In this document: positions 39,627 through 51,933 of the stretch, piece after piece | Layout of the letters: each line of letters starts with the position of its first letter | Position numbering within the stretch: the stretch's first letter is position 1 | NCBI GenBank assembly: GCA_009733775.1 | Contig: WOGZ01000113.1 | Coordinates: 30,949-94,948, forward strand | DNA: 64,000 bases | Direction of reading: 5' to 3' | From: Alectoria sarmentosa | Taxonomy: Eukaryota; Ascomycota; Lecanoromycetes; Lecanorales; Parmeliaceae | Notes under the pieces: model-generated | What the model was told of the DNA's origin: nothing | Database searches by the model: none | What the model saw: the letters and a program-made list of their open reading frames with translations, nothing else | Program-made: the position numbers and the translations under genes

Positions 39627-42125
39627 ATGGCAGCAGTTTCTTCCATCCAGCCTAATGCCGGCGAGGGGTCGGTATCTCACGAGATTGAACACTTGGCTGA
39701 GCCTAGACCATCGTTCACTGCTGTCAATGGAAGCACCTCTCCTGTTCCTCCAGCAAAACCCAAACCAGACCATGAGCCTCAGAAGGAGGTCCCTGAAATC
39801 ACCACTCACCGCGCAATTCTACCAAACAATCAGCATGAAGCTCCACAATCTCCAGCTCAACCGCGCCAGGATCGACAAGCAAATGGACCAGAGCCAGTGC
39901 GACAAGAGAGACGGCTGTCGCCAGCTCCGGCTGCACCCCAATCTCAAGCTCCGAACCAAGCTCAGGCTCCCACCCATTCCCAGGGCCCTACACCAGGTCC
40001 AATTTACTCTCACTCGTCGGAGCGCCCACCCTCAACCGCTTCACAACGGCCTGAGACCTCCAACGAACCAAGAGGGCAATACCCAAATCACGCCAGGACC
40101 CCAAGTAATCAGCAACCTAATGGGACCATGAGTCCTCAGGTGCAAAAGCGAAAGCGATCATTCGATGGAGAGCACCAACGCCGTTCTGAGTACGATCACC
40201 AAGCCGTATACCCTATGCATGGTCCTCCTCCCAGCCCCGGCGGTCAGCGCATGCATAGTATGGATAACGGCCCTCCAAGGGAGCGGCCAGCGTACAGCCC
40301 TCGCCAAACATATCCTCCACCCCCGGAAACGTATCCGCCGCCCCCTCCAGATGCGTACCACGGGCCGCCGCAGATGCGAGAAAGTCCTCCTGATATTTAT
40401 CCACGACCGGAGCGGCACCAGCATATGAGGAATGACTACGATCATCCTGTTGACCCTTCTATTGCTCCAGGTCAACCCAGACCATACTATTCAGACCAAC
40501 AGATGGCTGATTCCCTGCGACAACACAATCGAAGCTACGATTCAATGCCTCCTCGTGACAGCTATGGGACTCCAGAGGACGATGATGAGCATGGACAATA
40601 TGGGGATTACGGTGCAAATCGTAGCTCTGCAGACCTAGATCGCAAGCGAAGAAAGAGAGTGTTCAGCAATCGTACCAAAACAGGATGCATGACCTGTAGA
40701 CGGAGAAAGAAGAAGTGTGATGAGCAACATCCTGAGTGTAAGCTCGATCCTCGAATTATTTTCACGTTGAGATCCGTTTACTAACAGAAATGACAGGTAA
40801 CAATTGCTTGCGAGGAGGATTTGTCTGCGAAGGATATACCATGCGAAATACGTGGCAGAAACCAGCCAATGCCAAACAACCCATTCCTCTTCAATCAAAG
40901 AATGGCTATCCGCCCCAGGGTACCCCTTCCCGTGCTCCATACCCACCTACCCCTCGCTATCAGGAGACCAGTCCAGAGTACCCAGGCCCGCCGCCTCAAC
41001 AAATGCAGAGATCGTACGAAGGGGATCGAGTCAAGCCAATCGATGTTGACAATGATCGTGACCAAGTCTACGGGAGGCAAAGTCCTCCGGACCAACAGAA
41101 GTCTGCATGGGCCAAAGCTCCTCGACCATACCCGAGCCATCCTCCGTCTATGTCCAAGTATGACCAAAACGGCCACCGCGGTTCCGTGTACGAGATGCCG
41201 GATCCCCAGGAGCAGAGTTCAATGCATCCGCCAGCTTCTGTGCATCGGACTAACTCCTCTGCGTCGCAATACTCTCAAGCACCTCATCCGCCGAATCACA
41301 ATAATACTCCGCCGAACCAAAACAACGTACAAGCCATTGCCCAAGCAGCTACAACACACTCAGCCAGCATACGTCCATCTCCATCACGTCGCAACGAACA
41401 ATACACCGAGCGAGAGAAGATGCTTAAGGGGCTATACTACTTACCCTTGACTCCTGCCCTCACTGAGGACCGCGAGCGCTGCATCGCCGCCATCTGGCGG
41501 TTCAATAACGCAACCAACCCATCCCATGGTGCCAGCCTCGAAGAACGCTGCCGCCTCTTCCGTCAAATAATCAGCCTGCGCCCAACCCCCGAGCCACCCA
41601 GTGCCAACGGTGAAGTCCCTCCTCCGCAAATGGAACTCCCCTTTGGTAGCGTGGGTGAGCGAGTCGTCGTAGAGGCGCCTTTCAACTGCGACTACGGTTA
41701 CAATATTACCGTGGGTGACGACGTGCTTATTGGTGCTGACTGTCGCATCTCTGATACTTGCTCGGTCACTATTGGAGCGAGATGCATCTTCAGTCCTAAT
41801 GTAAAGCTTGTGTGTGCTACCTATCCCATTGACCCTCGGAGGCGCCAGGGGAGCAATGGGCCAGCCTTGGGTAGAAACATTGTGATTGAGGAGGATTGCT
41901 GGATCGGAAGCAATGTGACCATCCTGGCTGGTGTGAGGGTTGGTAAGAGCAGTACTGTCGGGGCAGGGAGTTTGCTACATCAGGTAAGACAAACCCTACT
42001 CCTGACGCAAAGCATACAGTTAGAGACTGACAAAGAAACAGGATGTCCCAAGATTCACGGTAGTAGCAGGCAACCCTGCCAAAGTGAGCCGAGGCATCTA
42101 CGACGGGAACGCTGATGGCCAGTGA
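39627..42125 (+). CDS. Zn2Cys6 transcription factor fused to a maltose-acetyltransferase-like hexapeptide domain
   Basis: Exons 39627-40737, 40797-41983 and 42042-42125, with introns of 59 and 58 bp, give 793 residues. Residues 1-345 are disordered, rich in Pro, Gln and Tyr. A Zn2Cys6 cluster then spans the first splice: CMTC-x6-C-x6-CNNC-x6-C, preceded by basic residues, as in DNA-binding regulators. A second Pro/Gln-rich linker follows. The C-terminal part is a left-handed beta-helix acyltransferase of the maltose/NodL type: an N-terminal helical motif (REKMLKGLYYLPLTPALTED), then hexapeptide turns (ITVGDDVLIGADCRI, VTIGARCIFSPNV, IVIEEDCWIGSNVTILAGVRVG) and the final AGNPAKVSRG. The conserved active-site His of this family (usually before PxD) is not obvious: ATYPIDP stands where xxHPxDP is expected. 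The domain may thus be non-catalytic or altered. Confidence 0.92.
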
Positions 42126-42853
42126 ACTTCGACCTGGCAGGCTGTATTCTGGTATCTTAGATCCACTGTGCTCTATCTTCGAAGTTCGAGCGGAAGGCTC
42201 TCCTTCACCATCCTGATGTTTCTGTGGTGTCGAAAGACGACTGAGATTTTGATCAACAGTGAATCACGATCGGGCGAAGACTCCGTCACTGTCACTCAAG
42301 GTGCTTTACATGTACAAGTTCTTTTAACTTCGAAGCCCGGATCGAAGGCACTTTTTCCTCCTCGTGACTAATTAGTACCTGAAATGGCTCGAATGATTAC
42401 TTACGTATATACCTATTGGCGCACCCTTTCGTGCGAGGCGCAGAGTGCGAGCTGTTTCTGGGAGGTGTGCGTCAGACCGAAATACCAGACAGACATTGCT
42501 TGCGTCGAGCAAGGCGCTGGCGTTAGTGTAGCATGTATCTTAGCTACACCGTTTACTATGCGGCTTCAGAACATGGAAATGTAAATAGCTTTAGCTCTAG
42601 CTCAAGCTTTTATCGAGATTCTCCAGCGAAAGGGAGAAAGCCATCTGCGTATGTTTGAGCTTTCGCAGACGTGAGCAAAGGACTTGGTATCCACGTATTC
42701 CATTCGAGCAACACAGGTAAACAACCAGCAGCACTAAAAGCGTTCTGCAATTTCATTTCAACATGCTTTTCTTTACCAGCTATGTCTATCTACATTACTC
42801 GTCAAAAGCGCTTCATGACTACTTCTCTGGCTTTCAATCTTCAGCCAGACTAC
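42126..42853. other. Convergent 3' region
   Basis: 728 bp between the 3' ends of the Zn2Cys6 fusion gene and the SDR gene. No gene is supported. Confidence 0.6.
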
Positions 42854-43895
42854 TTAGCCGTTAACCACAACGCCACCGTTAGGGTGTAAGCTCTGCCCAG
42901 AGATCATACTGCTGTCTTGACTGGCCAAGAAAACGAAGCAGGTTGCAATCTCGGACGGCTGTGCTGGCCGACCCATAGGCGTAGCGCTGAGTTGGTCCTG
43001 TGCCTCTTTCGTCATAGTTGAGGGGATCAATGGAGTCCAGACCGGCCCAGGGCATACAGCATTGACACGAATACCATGGGCGATCTGCTGGTTATGCAGT
43101 CCACGTGTAAAAGCCACAATTGCGCCTTTGGTGGAGGTATAGTCGAGCAAGTCAGGGCGTCCGATATATGCGTTGACGGAGGCGCAGTTGCAGACGGTGT
43201 CACCGCTCTTCATGTGCTCGAGAGCGTACTTGGAGAGGTAGAAGTAGGGATGAATGTTGGTGTCGAAGGTCTTCAGCCATTGCTCTCTGTGGGTTGCGTT
43301 AGCATGAATGTGGTTAAAGAAAGAGTGGGGGGTGAGACTTGCTCTGAAAGCTCACTGATCGTGGGGACCATGTTCTGATATGCGGCATTGTTCACGAGAA
43401 TGTTGATGGCACCCATTTCCGAGACGGCCTTCTTGGCGAGTTCTGCGCAATTTTCCTTTTTGGTGAGGTCTGTGGGAAATAGGTAGCATTTCCCTCCGTG
43501 CTTCTCAACCGCTTCTTTCGTCTCTTCGGCATCCTTTTGCTCGTCGGGTAGATAGGCGATCATGCTGTCCGCGCCTTCCATGGCGTATAGGATGGCAATA
43601 GCACGTCCGATGCCAGAATCTCCGCCTGTGATGATGGCTTTCTTGCCCTTCAGTTTGCCGGCTGCGCGGTAGGTCTGGTAGCCGCCATCTTCAGTGGGTA
43701 TCTGCTTATTTGTGGGATCGGGTCCTTTCATGTCACTCTGTTGGCTTGGCTGACTCATGCTCTGGATGGGGACTTGGTGGCCTGTTTGTGTGTGTCAATA
43801 TAAGCAGCAATGCTTTGTATGACAGAGTTCTGACCCGAGGTGAACTGGGAGTCCTGGCCTGTGGCCGCTTTGGCAGCGTTCTTCACTGCGTCCAT
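42854..43895 (-). CDS. Short-chain dehydrogenase/reductase (YghA/YhdF-like)
   Basis: Exons 43835-43895, 43343-43781 and 42854-43286 give 310 residues. The second intron (43287-43342, 56 bp) begins GCAAGT rather than GT. This GC-AG model yields SEEQWLKTF across the junction, matching the family; nearby GT sites break the frame or the homology. Visible motifs: cofactor loop TGGDSGIGRA, NNAA in place of NNAG, catalytic Ser (CASVNAY), YTSTK (Tyr-x3-Lys), and PGPVWTPL. The N-terminal extension with TEDGGYQTYRAAGKLKGKKA is characteristic of the bacterial YghA/YhdF group of NAD(P)-dependent oxidoreductases. The substrate is unknown. No targeting signal is evident. Confidence 0.9.
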
Positions 43896-45253
43896 GATGA
43901 GTTGTAGGGCTTCTAGACGGTGATTGAAAGAGTTGAAGGTAGAAGATGGTAATAGTTGGTAATGGCAACTGATGGGAGTAATTAAGTCGTAGTGGTGTAG
44001 GATTCAAGCTGACTGCATAGTGAAGGCTACGTCAACAATCGCATGACGTGAACAACAGACATTCAGCATCTCCATGTTTGGACCCTGAAATTTGCAGCCT
44101 ATTCGCAATCAGGATCTTTGTCACTCGAATACAGCACATTCTCAAGAAACGATGTCTCCAAGGCCTTTTTTTCTCTTGAGACCGACTACTGGTGCAGAGT
44201 AAGGAAAGGTCAATCGGAGTTGGCACGTTGGGTAGCCGGGTGACTTTGGCTACCGGAAAATTGCTACACCTACATACAGACCAGCAGGAATGATATGATA
44301 TGACGACAATTTTACGGCCTTTTCCGTTACAATAGACACTCGGAGAAGAAAGAACGCGTCTTGAGCACATCAATCATATACTCTGATGTGAAGCAAGCGT
44401 GAAGAGTCAAAGACTGAGAGTACATAGGCTTTCCCAATATCCAGCAAGCACGCAGGCAAGCTGTCAACAAAAGTGGCAGTCTGAAGCTCTGAAACCCTCT
44501 CTTATGCACGTCAATTTCGAGCATCAGTTCAGAATAAAGGTGTCGTTCGTGATACCGCTCGAGAAAGAGTGCTTTCGTGCGCAGAACCATCCTTGTCGAT
44601 GCTGGCGTCTGTACAATTCCGACTGACACTTTTCTGGCGCCTTGCCTGCGTGACTGCAAACCCTGTCAATGCGCTTGCTGGTTGAGTATCCTCTCCACCT
44701 AGTACTGGAAAGCCAAGTAATGGGCTATTGGTAGGCGTCAATGTTAGGCATTCTGGTACTGGCAATGTCTTGTTTTTTATTGTTTTACAAGGAGGGTTTG
44801 GGCATTTAGGTACTGGGAGACTCTGCTATTTGCTCTAAATAGCAGTACCTTGCTAGAATGCTCCGACAATTTTATAAATTGACCGATTGGAATTAGATTT
44901 TTTTTGTGATTTTCTTAACAAGATATGACCTTTGCAGAGTGAGAGTTGGTCAGTCGAGAAAGCACACTTATTTCAAAACTCAAACTCATCTGGACTAGTC
45001 TATTTCCACACGAGCACACTGGTGCAGGTTGCAAAATTTCCATTTCATTTGGCGGCACAAGCTAATCGAGTCTATATTCGTCAATACAGTAAGTTCACTC
45101 TTCTCCTTTCATAGGTTACAACACACTGCGAAGCTATTTCAAGGAGGTAAAAGGTCGAAGCCTACGCTTCCATCTGAGCCCCCTCGAATCATCGTATGGT
45201 CACCCAAACGAATACCTGTCACCGCCAGCTTAGAGCTCGACAGCAAGATTTCC
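43896..45253. other. Intergenic region, no gene supported
   Basis: About 1.36 kb. It includes the promoter of the SDR gene and an AT-rich patch near 44870-44930. No domain or splice-joined frame was found. Confidence 0.5.
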
Positions 45254-46154
45254 ATGTCTGATGTGAGCGACGGCTTCTCCAGGCCAACTGGCTCTCAAGC
45301 CAAGCCTGCGTTTGCCAACCTTGATACTTTGCCGCCAAATACGAAAGGGTTTTTCCACTTCGAGTCTTCCGAGTATTGTGATTACACCATTGGCTGAGAA
45401 GGAGAGGAAAGGCACCGGAGAGGAAGGAACCGCGAAGCCATCACCGCAGGTCACTTTCAAGAGCAATGGAGACTCGGCCGCCCATCGCAATCGAAGGCAA
45501 AGACTTCTCCTGTACGGTACAGTCTTCACCACCGTGAACACGTTTTGCGTCCCATCCATATCTAACTTTAGTGATGTCGAGGTCTCTTTTCAAAGGATGA
45601 GTGCACATAGACATCGATCGATAAAAAGCACGCTTTGAGGTCCACAAAGGCCTAATCAGCAGCTACTCGAAGTACTTCAACGCAACATTCAATGGATATT
45701 TTAGCGAGGCAGCGAACAGCGTCGTCGCGCTTCCCCTGGACTCATCTCGAACCCTTGAGATCATGCACACCTGGCTCTATACTTACAACTTCACGCAGAC
45801 TTTGGAAGATAAGGATGCTGCCTACAGCATGCTTCAGCTCGTCGATGTCTTTTAGCTTCGGTGATGAATATGACATGTCTCTATTGCGTAACAAGGCTAT
45901 CGACGTCATCGCGTCTACCTTTGTAGTTTTAAAGAGCGCCGTCGAATGCATCGCACATGCCTATGCGAAAACATGGGCCGGCTGATAGTAGGCACGTATA
46001 CCGCCCGTCCCTCATTCTGGATCTGACTAGCACAATAGACGCCCAAAAATGGTTCCTCGAGTGCTCAGAGTTCCCATTTGATGTCGCTATGGAACTGGCG
46101 AAGTCTGGTAACAACGTCCGAATTGAGGGCATGGACCCGAATGATGAAAGCTAG
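45254..46154 (+). pseudogene. Frameshifted BTB/POZ-domain gene
   Basis: Pieces of one BTB-type protein lie in order but in different frames. They are an N-terminal segment with low complexity (45254 to about 45390), a piece with FSDVEVSF (to about 45620), the BTB core FEVHKGLISSYSKYF...LEIMHTWLYTY (45634 to about 45850), SFGDEYDMSLLRNKAID (to about 45950), and a C-terminal piece ending at 46154. The break near 45850 looks like one extra T in a T-run (GTCTTTTAG). The other breaks have no consensus splice sites that would repair them, though an intron between the second and third pieces cannot be excluded. BTB proteins often act as ubiquitin-ligase adaptors. The reading here is a decaying member of a large fungal BTB family. 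Confidence 0.65.
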
Positions 46155-46311
46155 CACATCAAGCAACACATTGAGATACTAGATTGTTAATACTATCGCT
46201 GCATAATTCATCAGATTTGCGCATACATTGTAATATCCGAACGCCCAGGGGTAAGAAGATATCTACTTTTTTGGTAAAACGCCCAAGAATTCATCCTCCT
46301 TCAAATTCCCT

Positions 46312-47502
46312 TCAGCTTGACAGCCAATCTAAGAATTGTGGCGTGAAGTAAGATACCACGATGCTTGCCCCGGCCCTTAGTATACCTTCCGTACTTTCAA
46401 ATGCCATTGTCTTGATATCAAACACCCCTGCCGCTGCCGCTGCGTGAATCATAGCAAATTCCCCACTGACTTGATACGCCGCGACCGGCATATCCTTTCC
46501 TATGTCCTTTGCGTCGCTTATAATATCAAGATACGAGCTCGCCGGCTTCACCATAATGATATCAGCACCTTCTTGAATATCGCGATGTATGGCCCGTCGA
46601 GCCAGACCTCGACCACCGGGCGGTAATTGATAGCATTTTCGGTCTCCGAAAGACGGGCAAGAACCTGCTGCGTCACGGAAAGGACCGTAGAGACAGCCAG
46701 AAAATTTGGCAGAATAGGACATGAGGACAACTTTGTGCGCTGTGCCAGCTTCGATGAGCTTGAGTTTTATAGCCCGAATACGACCGTCGTTCATGTCTGA
46801 CGGCGCCACACAATGAGCTCCTGCTTCGGCATAGGCCATAGCCACATCGCTGATACGGTCGACAGAGAGCTTGTTATTGAGACTGCCGTCGTCGCGCAGA
46901 ATACCGCAATGGCCGTGAGAGGTATATTCGCAGAGACAGACGTCGGCAACGATGAAGAGGGAGGGGAAGCGAGCGCGCAGAAGGCGGATTGATTGAATGA
47001 CGGGGCCTTGAGGATCATCGGCGGCGGTTCCGAGAGCATCTTTGACATTTTGTGCTATCGGGACGCCGAAGAGGATTACGGAACGGAGGCCCTTCCGGAC
47101 CAGAGGCTCGAGGTGTGGGATGAGTTTGTTGATGCCACGGCGGTGTTGATTGGGGAGTGAAGGGATGAGAGTCTCTTCTTCAGCTTGGTCAGATATGAAG
47201 AGGGGGTAGATGAGCATTGACTGGGGATGTTAGCAGATGGTGGTAAGAATGGCGAAAGGCTGTAGTACCTTGGTTAATTGTCTCTCGGCCTGCCATGACC
47301 GTGTGAGCGGATGGCTGTAGCCGCCATGAAGTTGGCTCGAGATGTCCCCTGATATGCTAACGCTTGTGGCTGCTGTGCTCGCGTACGATCTGGCGTATGA
47401 TCCTGTCGTTGACCTTGCAGAAGGTCTCGAGGCGCGTGATGCTTGCTCGTTGGGTTTGTTGTCCCGAAATGCCAGGTCTGAGACCAACGAAGAGAAGGAC
47501 AT
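46312..47502 (-). CDS. hem2: Delta-aminolevulinic acid dehydratase (porphobilinogen synthase)
   Basis: Exons 47269-47502 and 46312-47220, with a 48-bp intron bearing a GCTAACA branch site, give 380 residues. The enzyme condenses two 5-aminolevulinate molecules to porphobilinogen in haem synthesis. Seen: metal-binding cysteines in DVCLCEYTSHGHCG, the first active-site Lys in MSYSAKFSG, the YGPFRDAAGS loop, FGDRKCYQLPPGG, and the Schiff-base Lys in IIMVKPASSYLDI. The N-terminus before HPLTRSWQ (about 55 residues) is longer than in yeast and Ser/Ala-rich. The enzyme is cytosolic in yeast, so this extension may be only a flexible arm. The start at 47502 is the first ATG joined in frame to the catalytic part. 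Confidence 0.95.
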
Positions 47503-48420
47503 TATGCTGGAAGTATTCTGAGTGAGGCGGCTTGATGCATGTACAGAGGTTTTCCTTGAGGCCAATTCTCAATGCTGACAGAGGCTCTTGCGCAGGGTGT
47601 GCGACTTTCACTGGTTCAATTGAGACGAGACTCTCGGAGAATGGTAGGAATAGAAAGAGTTGGTAGATGGACTTGGAGAGTGGCTACGTATGTACAAGAT
47701 TGTGATATGTAGTAGGTATAAATGCCATTTGAGGTTTTGTATCTTACTTGAGAACGAGACTTGACCATTTTCTAAGTAAAGTATTGTTCTGCTATCCCCT
47801 ATCCCCAAATCGTCATCCTCCTTCAGTTCCGAGGCAGTGGGCAGTGTTAGAATAAGCTAGTTTTGATTGGTCGCTCGGGCCGGAGGAAGTCTCCTCCGTT
47901 CTTTACGGCTAAGGTATTGACTGTCCGCATCGGCTTCGCTTCCCTTTCACTTTCTCTCTTTCTACTTACTTACTCGTACCTGAGAGAGAAAAAGGCTGAG
48001 AGAGCGTCTTTATTCACCTTTCTGACACCTCATGTTTCGCACTCTGCATCCGTTGAAATCCTCAGGATCAGCGGCTGATTCAAGGCTAAAGGAGAGATGG
48101 CGAATTTGTCCAATGATACCATACTTGGGCACTTCCTCTGTCTTCCAGCCTATTCGCATACTACTCAGTACCAAATAGTCAAGCTTTCTTGACAGTTTTG
48201 TCTAAAGGCCAACAGTCTTGGACTTTCCCCTCGAGGCCCTGGGTTCGGTGTGGAGTGTTTGAATTGTCGTCTTTGGGGGGCATTGAATAGATTGTGAAAA
48301 TGTGGGTCAATGAAAACTCCATCATGAAGTTCTGGATCCTTTGGAGGCATTTGATTCCGTAGTTTGCAGGTATTCATGACGTTGCGCATGCAATATACTG
48401 TAAGAGATATGTTGACCTAA

Positions 48421-48462
<42 letters not shown>

Positions 48463-48755
48463 TAAAAGTCAGGTGGGTACGGATTTTGGACCTTCTTCAT
48501 GATCAACTTAAATCTCCGATAGAGAAGCAGCATGCCATCAAACATGTACAACGTGCACCATAGCATTGGCACGGGAAGGTGCTCTGGTCATTGCTATCTG
48601 CCAATTTTTATAAGAAAACCTTCGCTTCTCCGTTTGAGTATCTGACTTCAATACCTACTACCTACAATCCCAAGCACTAGCGACAAATCAATCTTACCCA
48701 CTTAAGTCACGAATGTATTGGAGTGACTGTCCAACCCAAGCTTCAGAAAGCTTCA
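47503..48755. other. Divergent intergenic region with a tetranucleotide repeat
   Basis: 1.25 kb between the starts of hem2 (minus) and the next gene (plus). It contains both promoters and an AAGC microsatellite at 48421-48461. No gene is supported. Confidence 0.5.
48421..48461. repeat. AAGC tetranucleotide microsatellite
   Basis: Ten perfect AAGC units in a row. Confidence 0.95.
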
Positions 48756-50740
48756 ATGGCAACGTACGGTAAGAGAAAGAAAGGCCTGCTGTCGTCCTTC
48801 ACCGTCTACCAAGATGACAAGCCAGAGAAAGACAATAAGCAGCAGCGGTCGAGTGAGTACATCCCTAGGCCCACAAACAACTAGATCTGATACGTCTCCA
48901 CTTGTCAGCCTACACACGCCTTGGAAGGGCAAAGTCGAAAATGCAGAGATCACGGAGACGGGTGCAAGATGACGAAAGCAGCATTGATGAGCTTGCTGGA
49001 AATGCACTTCTCAACACCGGACTTCTGAACACTGTACCACACGAGCCTGTCCGTCTCCCTTCGCTGCACAGTCTTGCCGCAATGAGCACGACGGACATAC
49101 TTCGTCCAAAATCCGGCAGATCTACGAAGACAGTCCCTGACGATTCAGACAAGCCACTTCCACCGATACCAAAGGACCCCTTTGCAGAGCAGAGACAACA
49201 TTGGCAGAACAGACCAGTTCTCGCCCAAAAGACAACCAACATGAAGGCCTCCGACCCAGGAAAGGTCGCCTCCAAACCCAAGATTTCTTCTCCAATATTG
49301 CAAGAGCCGGAGTCGAGCCCCGTACGTCCATCTCCTAGCAGGCCTGCCACCAGTCATACCACCCAAAGCACTTTCGGTACTCAGACAAGTACAGCAGATG
49401 CTGCGAAGCTCAGTAACAAGATTTCCAATCTCATGCAACAAGCCGCTGCCCAGGAGTCACAAACAAAGCAAAAGGCCGCCATTTACGCCGCCGAATCCGC
49501 CAAGCTATCCCCTCTTGAAAAGGGGAAGCAGGCATTCGTAAAAGCCACTCGTGCAATCAAGGAACGACTGAGCAGCAGCAGCAGTAGCAACGACAAACCC
49601 TTCAACACGAGGAGACTGGGATCTATTGGGAGGAGCTCTAGCGGTGGTTGGGAGCCTCCTCCACAGTATGAATCGCAAGAAGAGTTGACCCGAGGACGAT
49701 TAGATCGACGCATTGCTGAAGGCGAAAACCTAAGCAATCCCAAGATTCAGAAACTGACTGGCGACGGTAATATTCCCCGCAAGCCTTTACCTGTCTATGA
49801 GAGCATGAGGTCCAGAAGCCAACACTCTGAGACGGATAACCCTTTCTCGGACGCAGATGATGAAGACGGCCATCTATCCGTCGAGGACTCCTCTGGCTTT
49901 GGCTTCGATTTCAGCAAACGCAAGCACAAAGGCAAGGCAGTATGTGCATCGATGCCCGTCATGGAACAGGTGGACAGTCCTTCTGAACAGTCTGATCAGC
50001 ACTTAACTGTCCCTAAATCTACATCCAGGTTCTCCAACATGATCTCGGGGCTGGCCCAGCATTCCGATACGGAATATTTTTCGAGCAGTCCTGTCGGCTA
50101 CTCAACACCGCGGATTCGCCTCGAGCCTCAGCCACCCGCCAATGGAACCGAGACGACCGCCGGTGCGCTACGACGGAGTCCGTCCATCTTAGAATTTAGC
50201 TTCGAGGGCCAAAGCGAGGATGCTTCCTCAGATGCCCAATCTCCAAAGACGAGAGCCTCGGAAGGAAGCACGAGCGTGAAAAGGAAGGGAGCCACGGAAG
50301 ATCTCCGCTCACAGGTTGCCCCAGCGACTAAGAGAATGAAGACAGACTCAACGTCTTCAAAGGCTGAGGCAGAACTCGCAGTCGGGATTAGTCAATTAGC
50401 CACAGGGGATGATCGAAGTCTTCTTTCGACGGAGAGTACAAACGCCGTGGTTGCCAAGCCTGGCCGGAACACAAGCAAGAGGAGAGGTATGAGCATGTTT
50501 GACCTCAGCAAGGGAAAACTGCCTGAAGGGACGGGCGAGGACGAGACAAAGAAACCATGGACTCGCGCAATTGCTAATAAAAGATCTTCCGTTGCACGAC
50601 CAAGCAGTGTGCTCTTCAGCCGTGGCCGGGAGTCACGAGCGGGTATGCAACGACTGGAACAAATTGACGGAGATGGCATGGATATCGACGAATTGCAGGC
50701 GGATGATGTTGCATTTCATGCGGGTGTACAGAGGAAGTAA
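48756..50740 (+). CDS. Basic, mostly disordered, probably nuclear protein of unknown function
   Basis: Exons 48756-48852 and 48909-50740, with a 56-bp intron, give 642 residues. It starts MATYGKRKKGLLSSF; the first splice joins a short basic exon to TYTRLGRAKSKMQRSRRR. Basic clusters of this kind usually direct nuclear import or DNA contact. The rest is Ser/Pro/Lys-rich with many potential phosphosites and short acidic patches. It includes a possible helix near residues 165-215 (KLSNKISNLMQQAAAQ, QAFVKATRAIKERL) and ends with a short acidic stretch, MDIDELQADDVAFHAG. The N-terminal TYGKR-type motif recalls those of some chromatin and cohesin-associated proteins, but no family domain is visible. 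I assign no function. Confidence 0.8.
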
Positions 50741-51123
50741 TCAGTGCTGAGTATAACTGGCTTGATATAGGTTTCGTTGCATCAGCTGTTGGAAGCGTAT
50801 GAGAGATTGCTGTACTTGTTTTACACGATATACCCTACTTGCTTGAGCATGATTCTATCCGTAAGAGCATTTGTTCATAGTTCTAGTACGCATAAAAGAC
50901 ATGGCTTTATCACCAGCGCCAGTTGCTTAAATGATCGCATAGAGTGATGTACGAAGTCAAATGCTCTATTTTCCACTGCACTGTGAGATCTGGTGTGGAA
51001 GCGATGGATGTAAGCTCTCTGATACGGACTACGACAGACGATTCGCTGTCGCAATGCAATAATCTTACAGCCAATCACATACTGCCCACCACCAGAAGCG
51101 CTCCAGAAGAATACCCGGTAAGT
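50741..51123. other. Convergent 3' region
   Basis: 383 bp between the 3' ends of the nuclear-like protein gene and the p24 gene. No gene is supported. Confidence 0.6.
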
Positions 51124-51933
51124 TCATGTAAGTTTCTGCTTGATGAAGAATGCGCGCAGGTGCGATAGCTGCCACGCACAAGTAACGCCCAACACGATCA
51201 GCTGTAGCAGGGTCCACCTCACCACCCTCGCATTCGTAGACTCAGACTGATCCCTGAATTCCGCCTCTCGTTCCTGTATCAACCCCATTAGCACTCCCTC
51301 CACTGCTTCGAGCACTCAGAATGCCACTCACCCTCTGGAAGACCTGCTCCCGCCTGATATCCTGCAACCTCCCATTCAAATCCCTGATCTTTTGTGCAAT
51401 CTCACTCAATTTTCCTTTGTCCGTACTCTCAATCGCGCTCGTCTCTCCAATCGCCAGATCCAGCGTCAATTTCACCTGTCCATGTCCCTGCGCCTGGCTT
51501 AACCACCCACCCTGCGAGGCTCCGGCAGGTGTGAAGCAAATACGATGCTCGCCGGCATCGGCGGCGCTGAAGGTGAATTTGCCGGTGTGGGAGCCCTTGG
51601 TGTTGACGACGCGGTGGTCGTTGTCGAAGACTTCATCGACGGTTACGGTGATGGAGAGGTCGGGATTCGTGGTGAAGACGTTGTTTTGCGATTCGAGGGC
51701 ACTATAATGGCCTAGGGTTCAACGATTTAGTGAGGATAACGGATGGTGATGAAGAAAGGTTGCTTACCGACGACCAGAGTGTCCTTAGGGAGCTCTTCGT
51801 AGAAGCATTTTGGGCTTGCGGAGGCGCCATCTAGGTAGAAGTAGAGAGCTTGGGTTGGTAGTATAACATTCAAGACGAGGAACAGAAGTAGAGGGCGAAG
51901 CAGACTCAATGGCCCTCGCTCTAATGTGTCCAT
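51124..51933 (-). CDS. p24-family cargo receptor (EMP24/GOLD, Erp-type)
   Basis: Exons 51768-51933, 51332-51711 and 51124-51273, with introns of 56 and 58 bp, give 231 residues. p24 proteins cycle between ER and Golgi in COPII and COPI vesicles and sort cargo. In order: signal peptide (about 1-28, LLLFLVLNVILPTQA), GOLD domain (ALYFYLDG, CFYEELPKDTLVVG, then HTGKFTFSAADAGEHRICF with the two conserved cysteines), a coiled-coil region (IESTDKGKLSEIAQKIRDLN, EREAEFRDQSESTNARV), one membrane helix (LLQLIVLGVTCAWQL) and a short tail, FFIKQKLT. The tail keeps the Phe-Phe COPII signal. Its basic pair is Lys-x-Lys rather than the usual KK motif. The group is the Erp1/5/6 (TMED gamma/alpha) type, uncertain in detail. 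Confidence 0.93.

Noticed and set aside
48421..48461. Possible CRISPR-like or origin repeat
   Set aside because: It is a plain AAGC microsatellite without spacers, in a eukaryotic genome.
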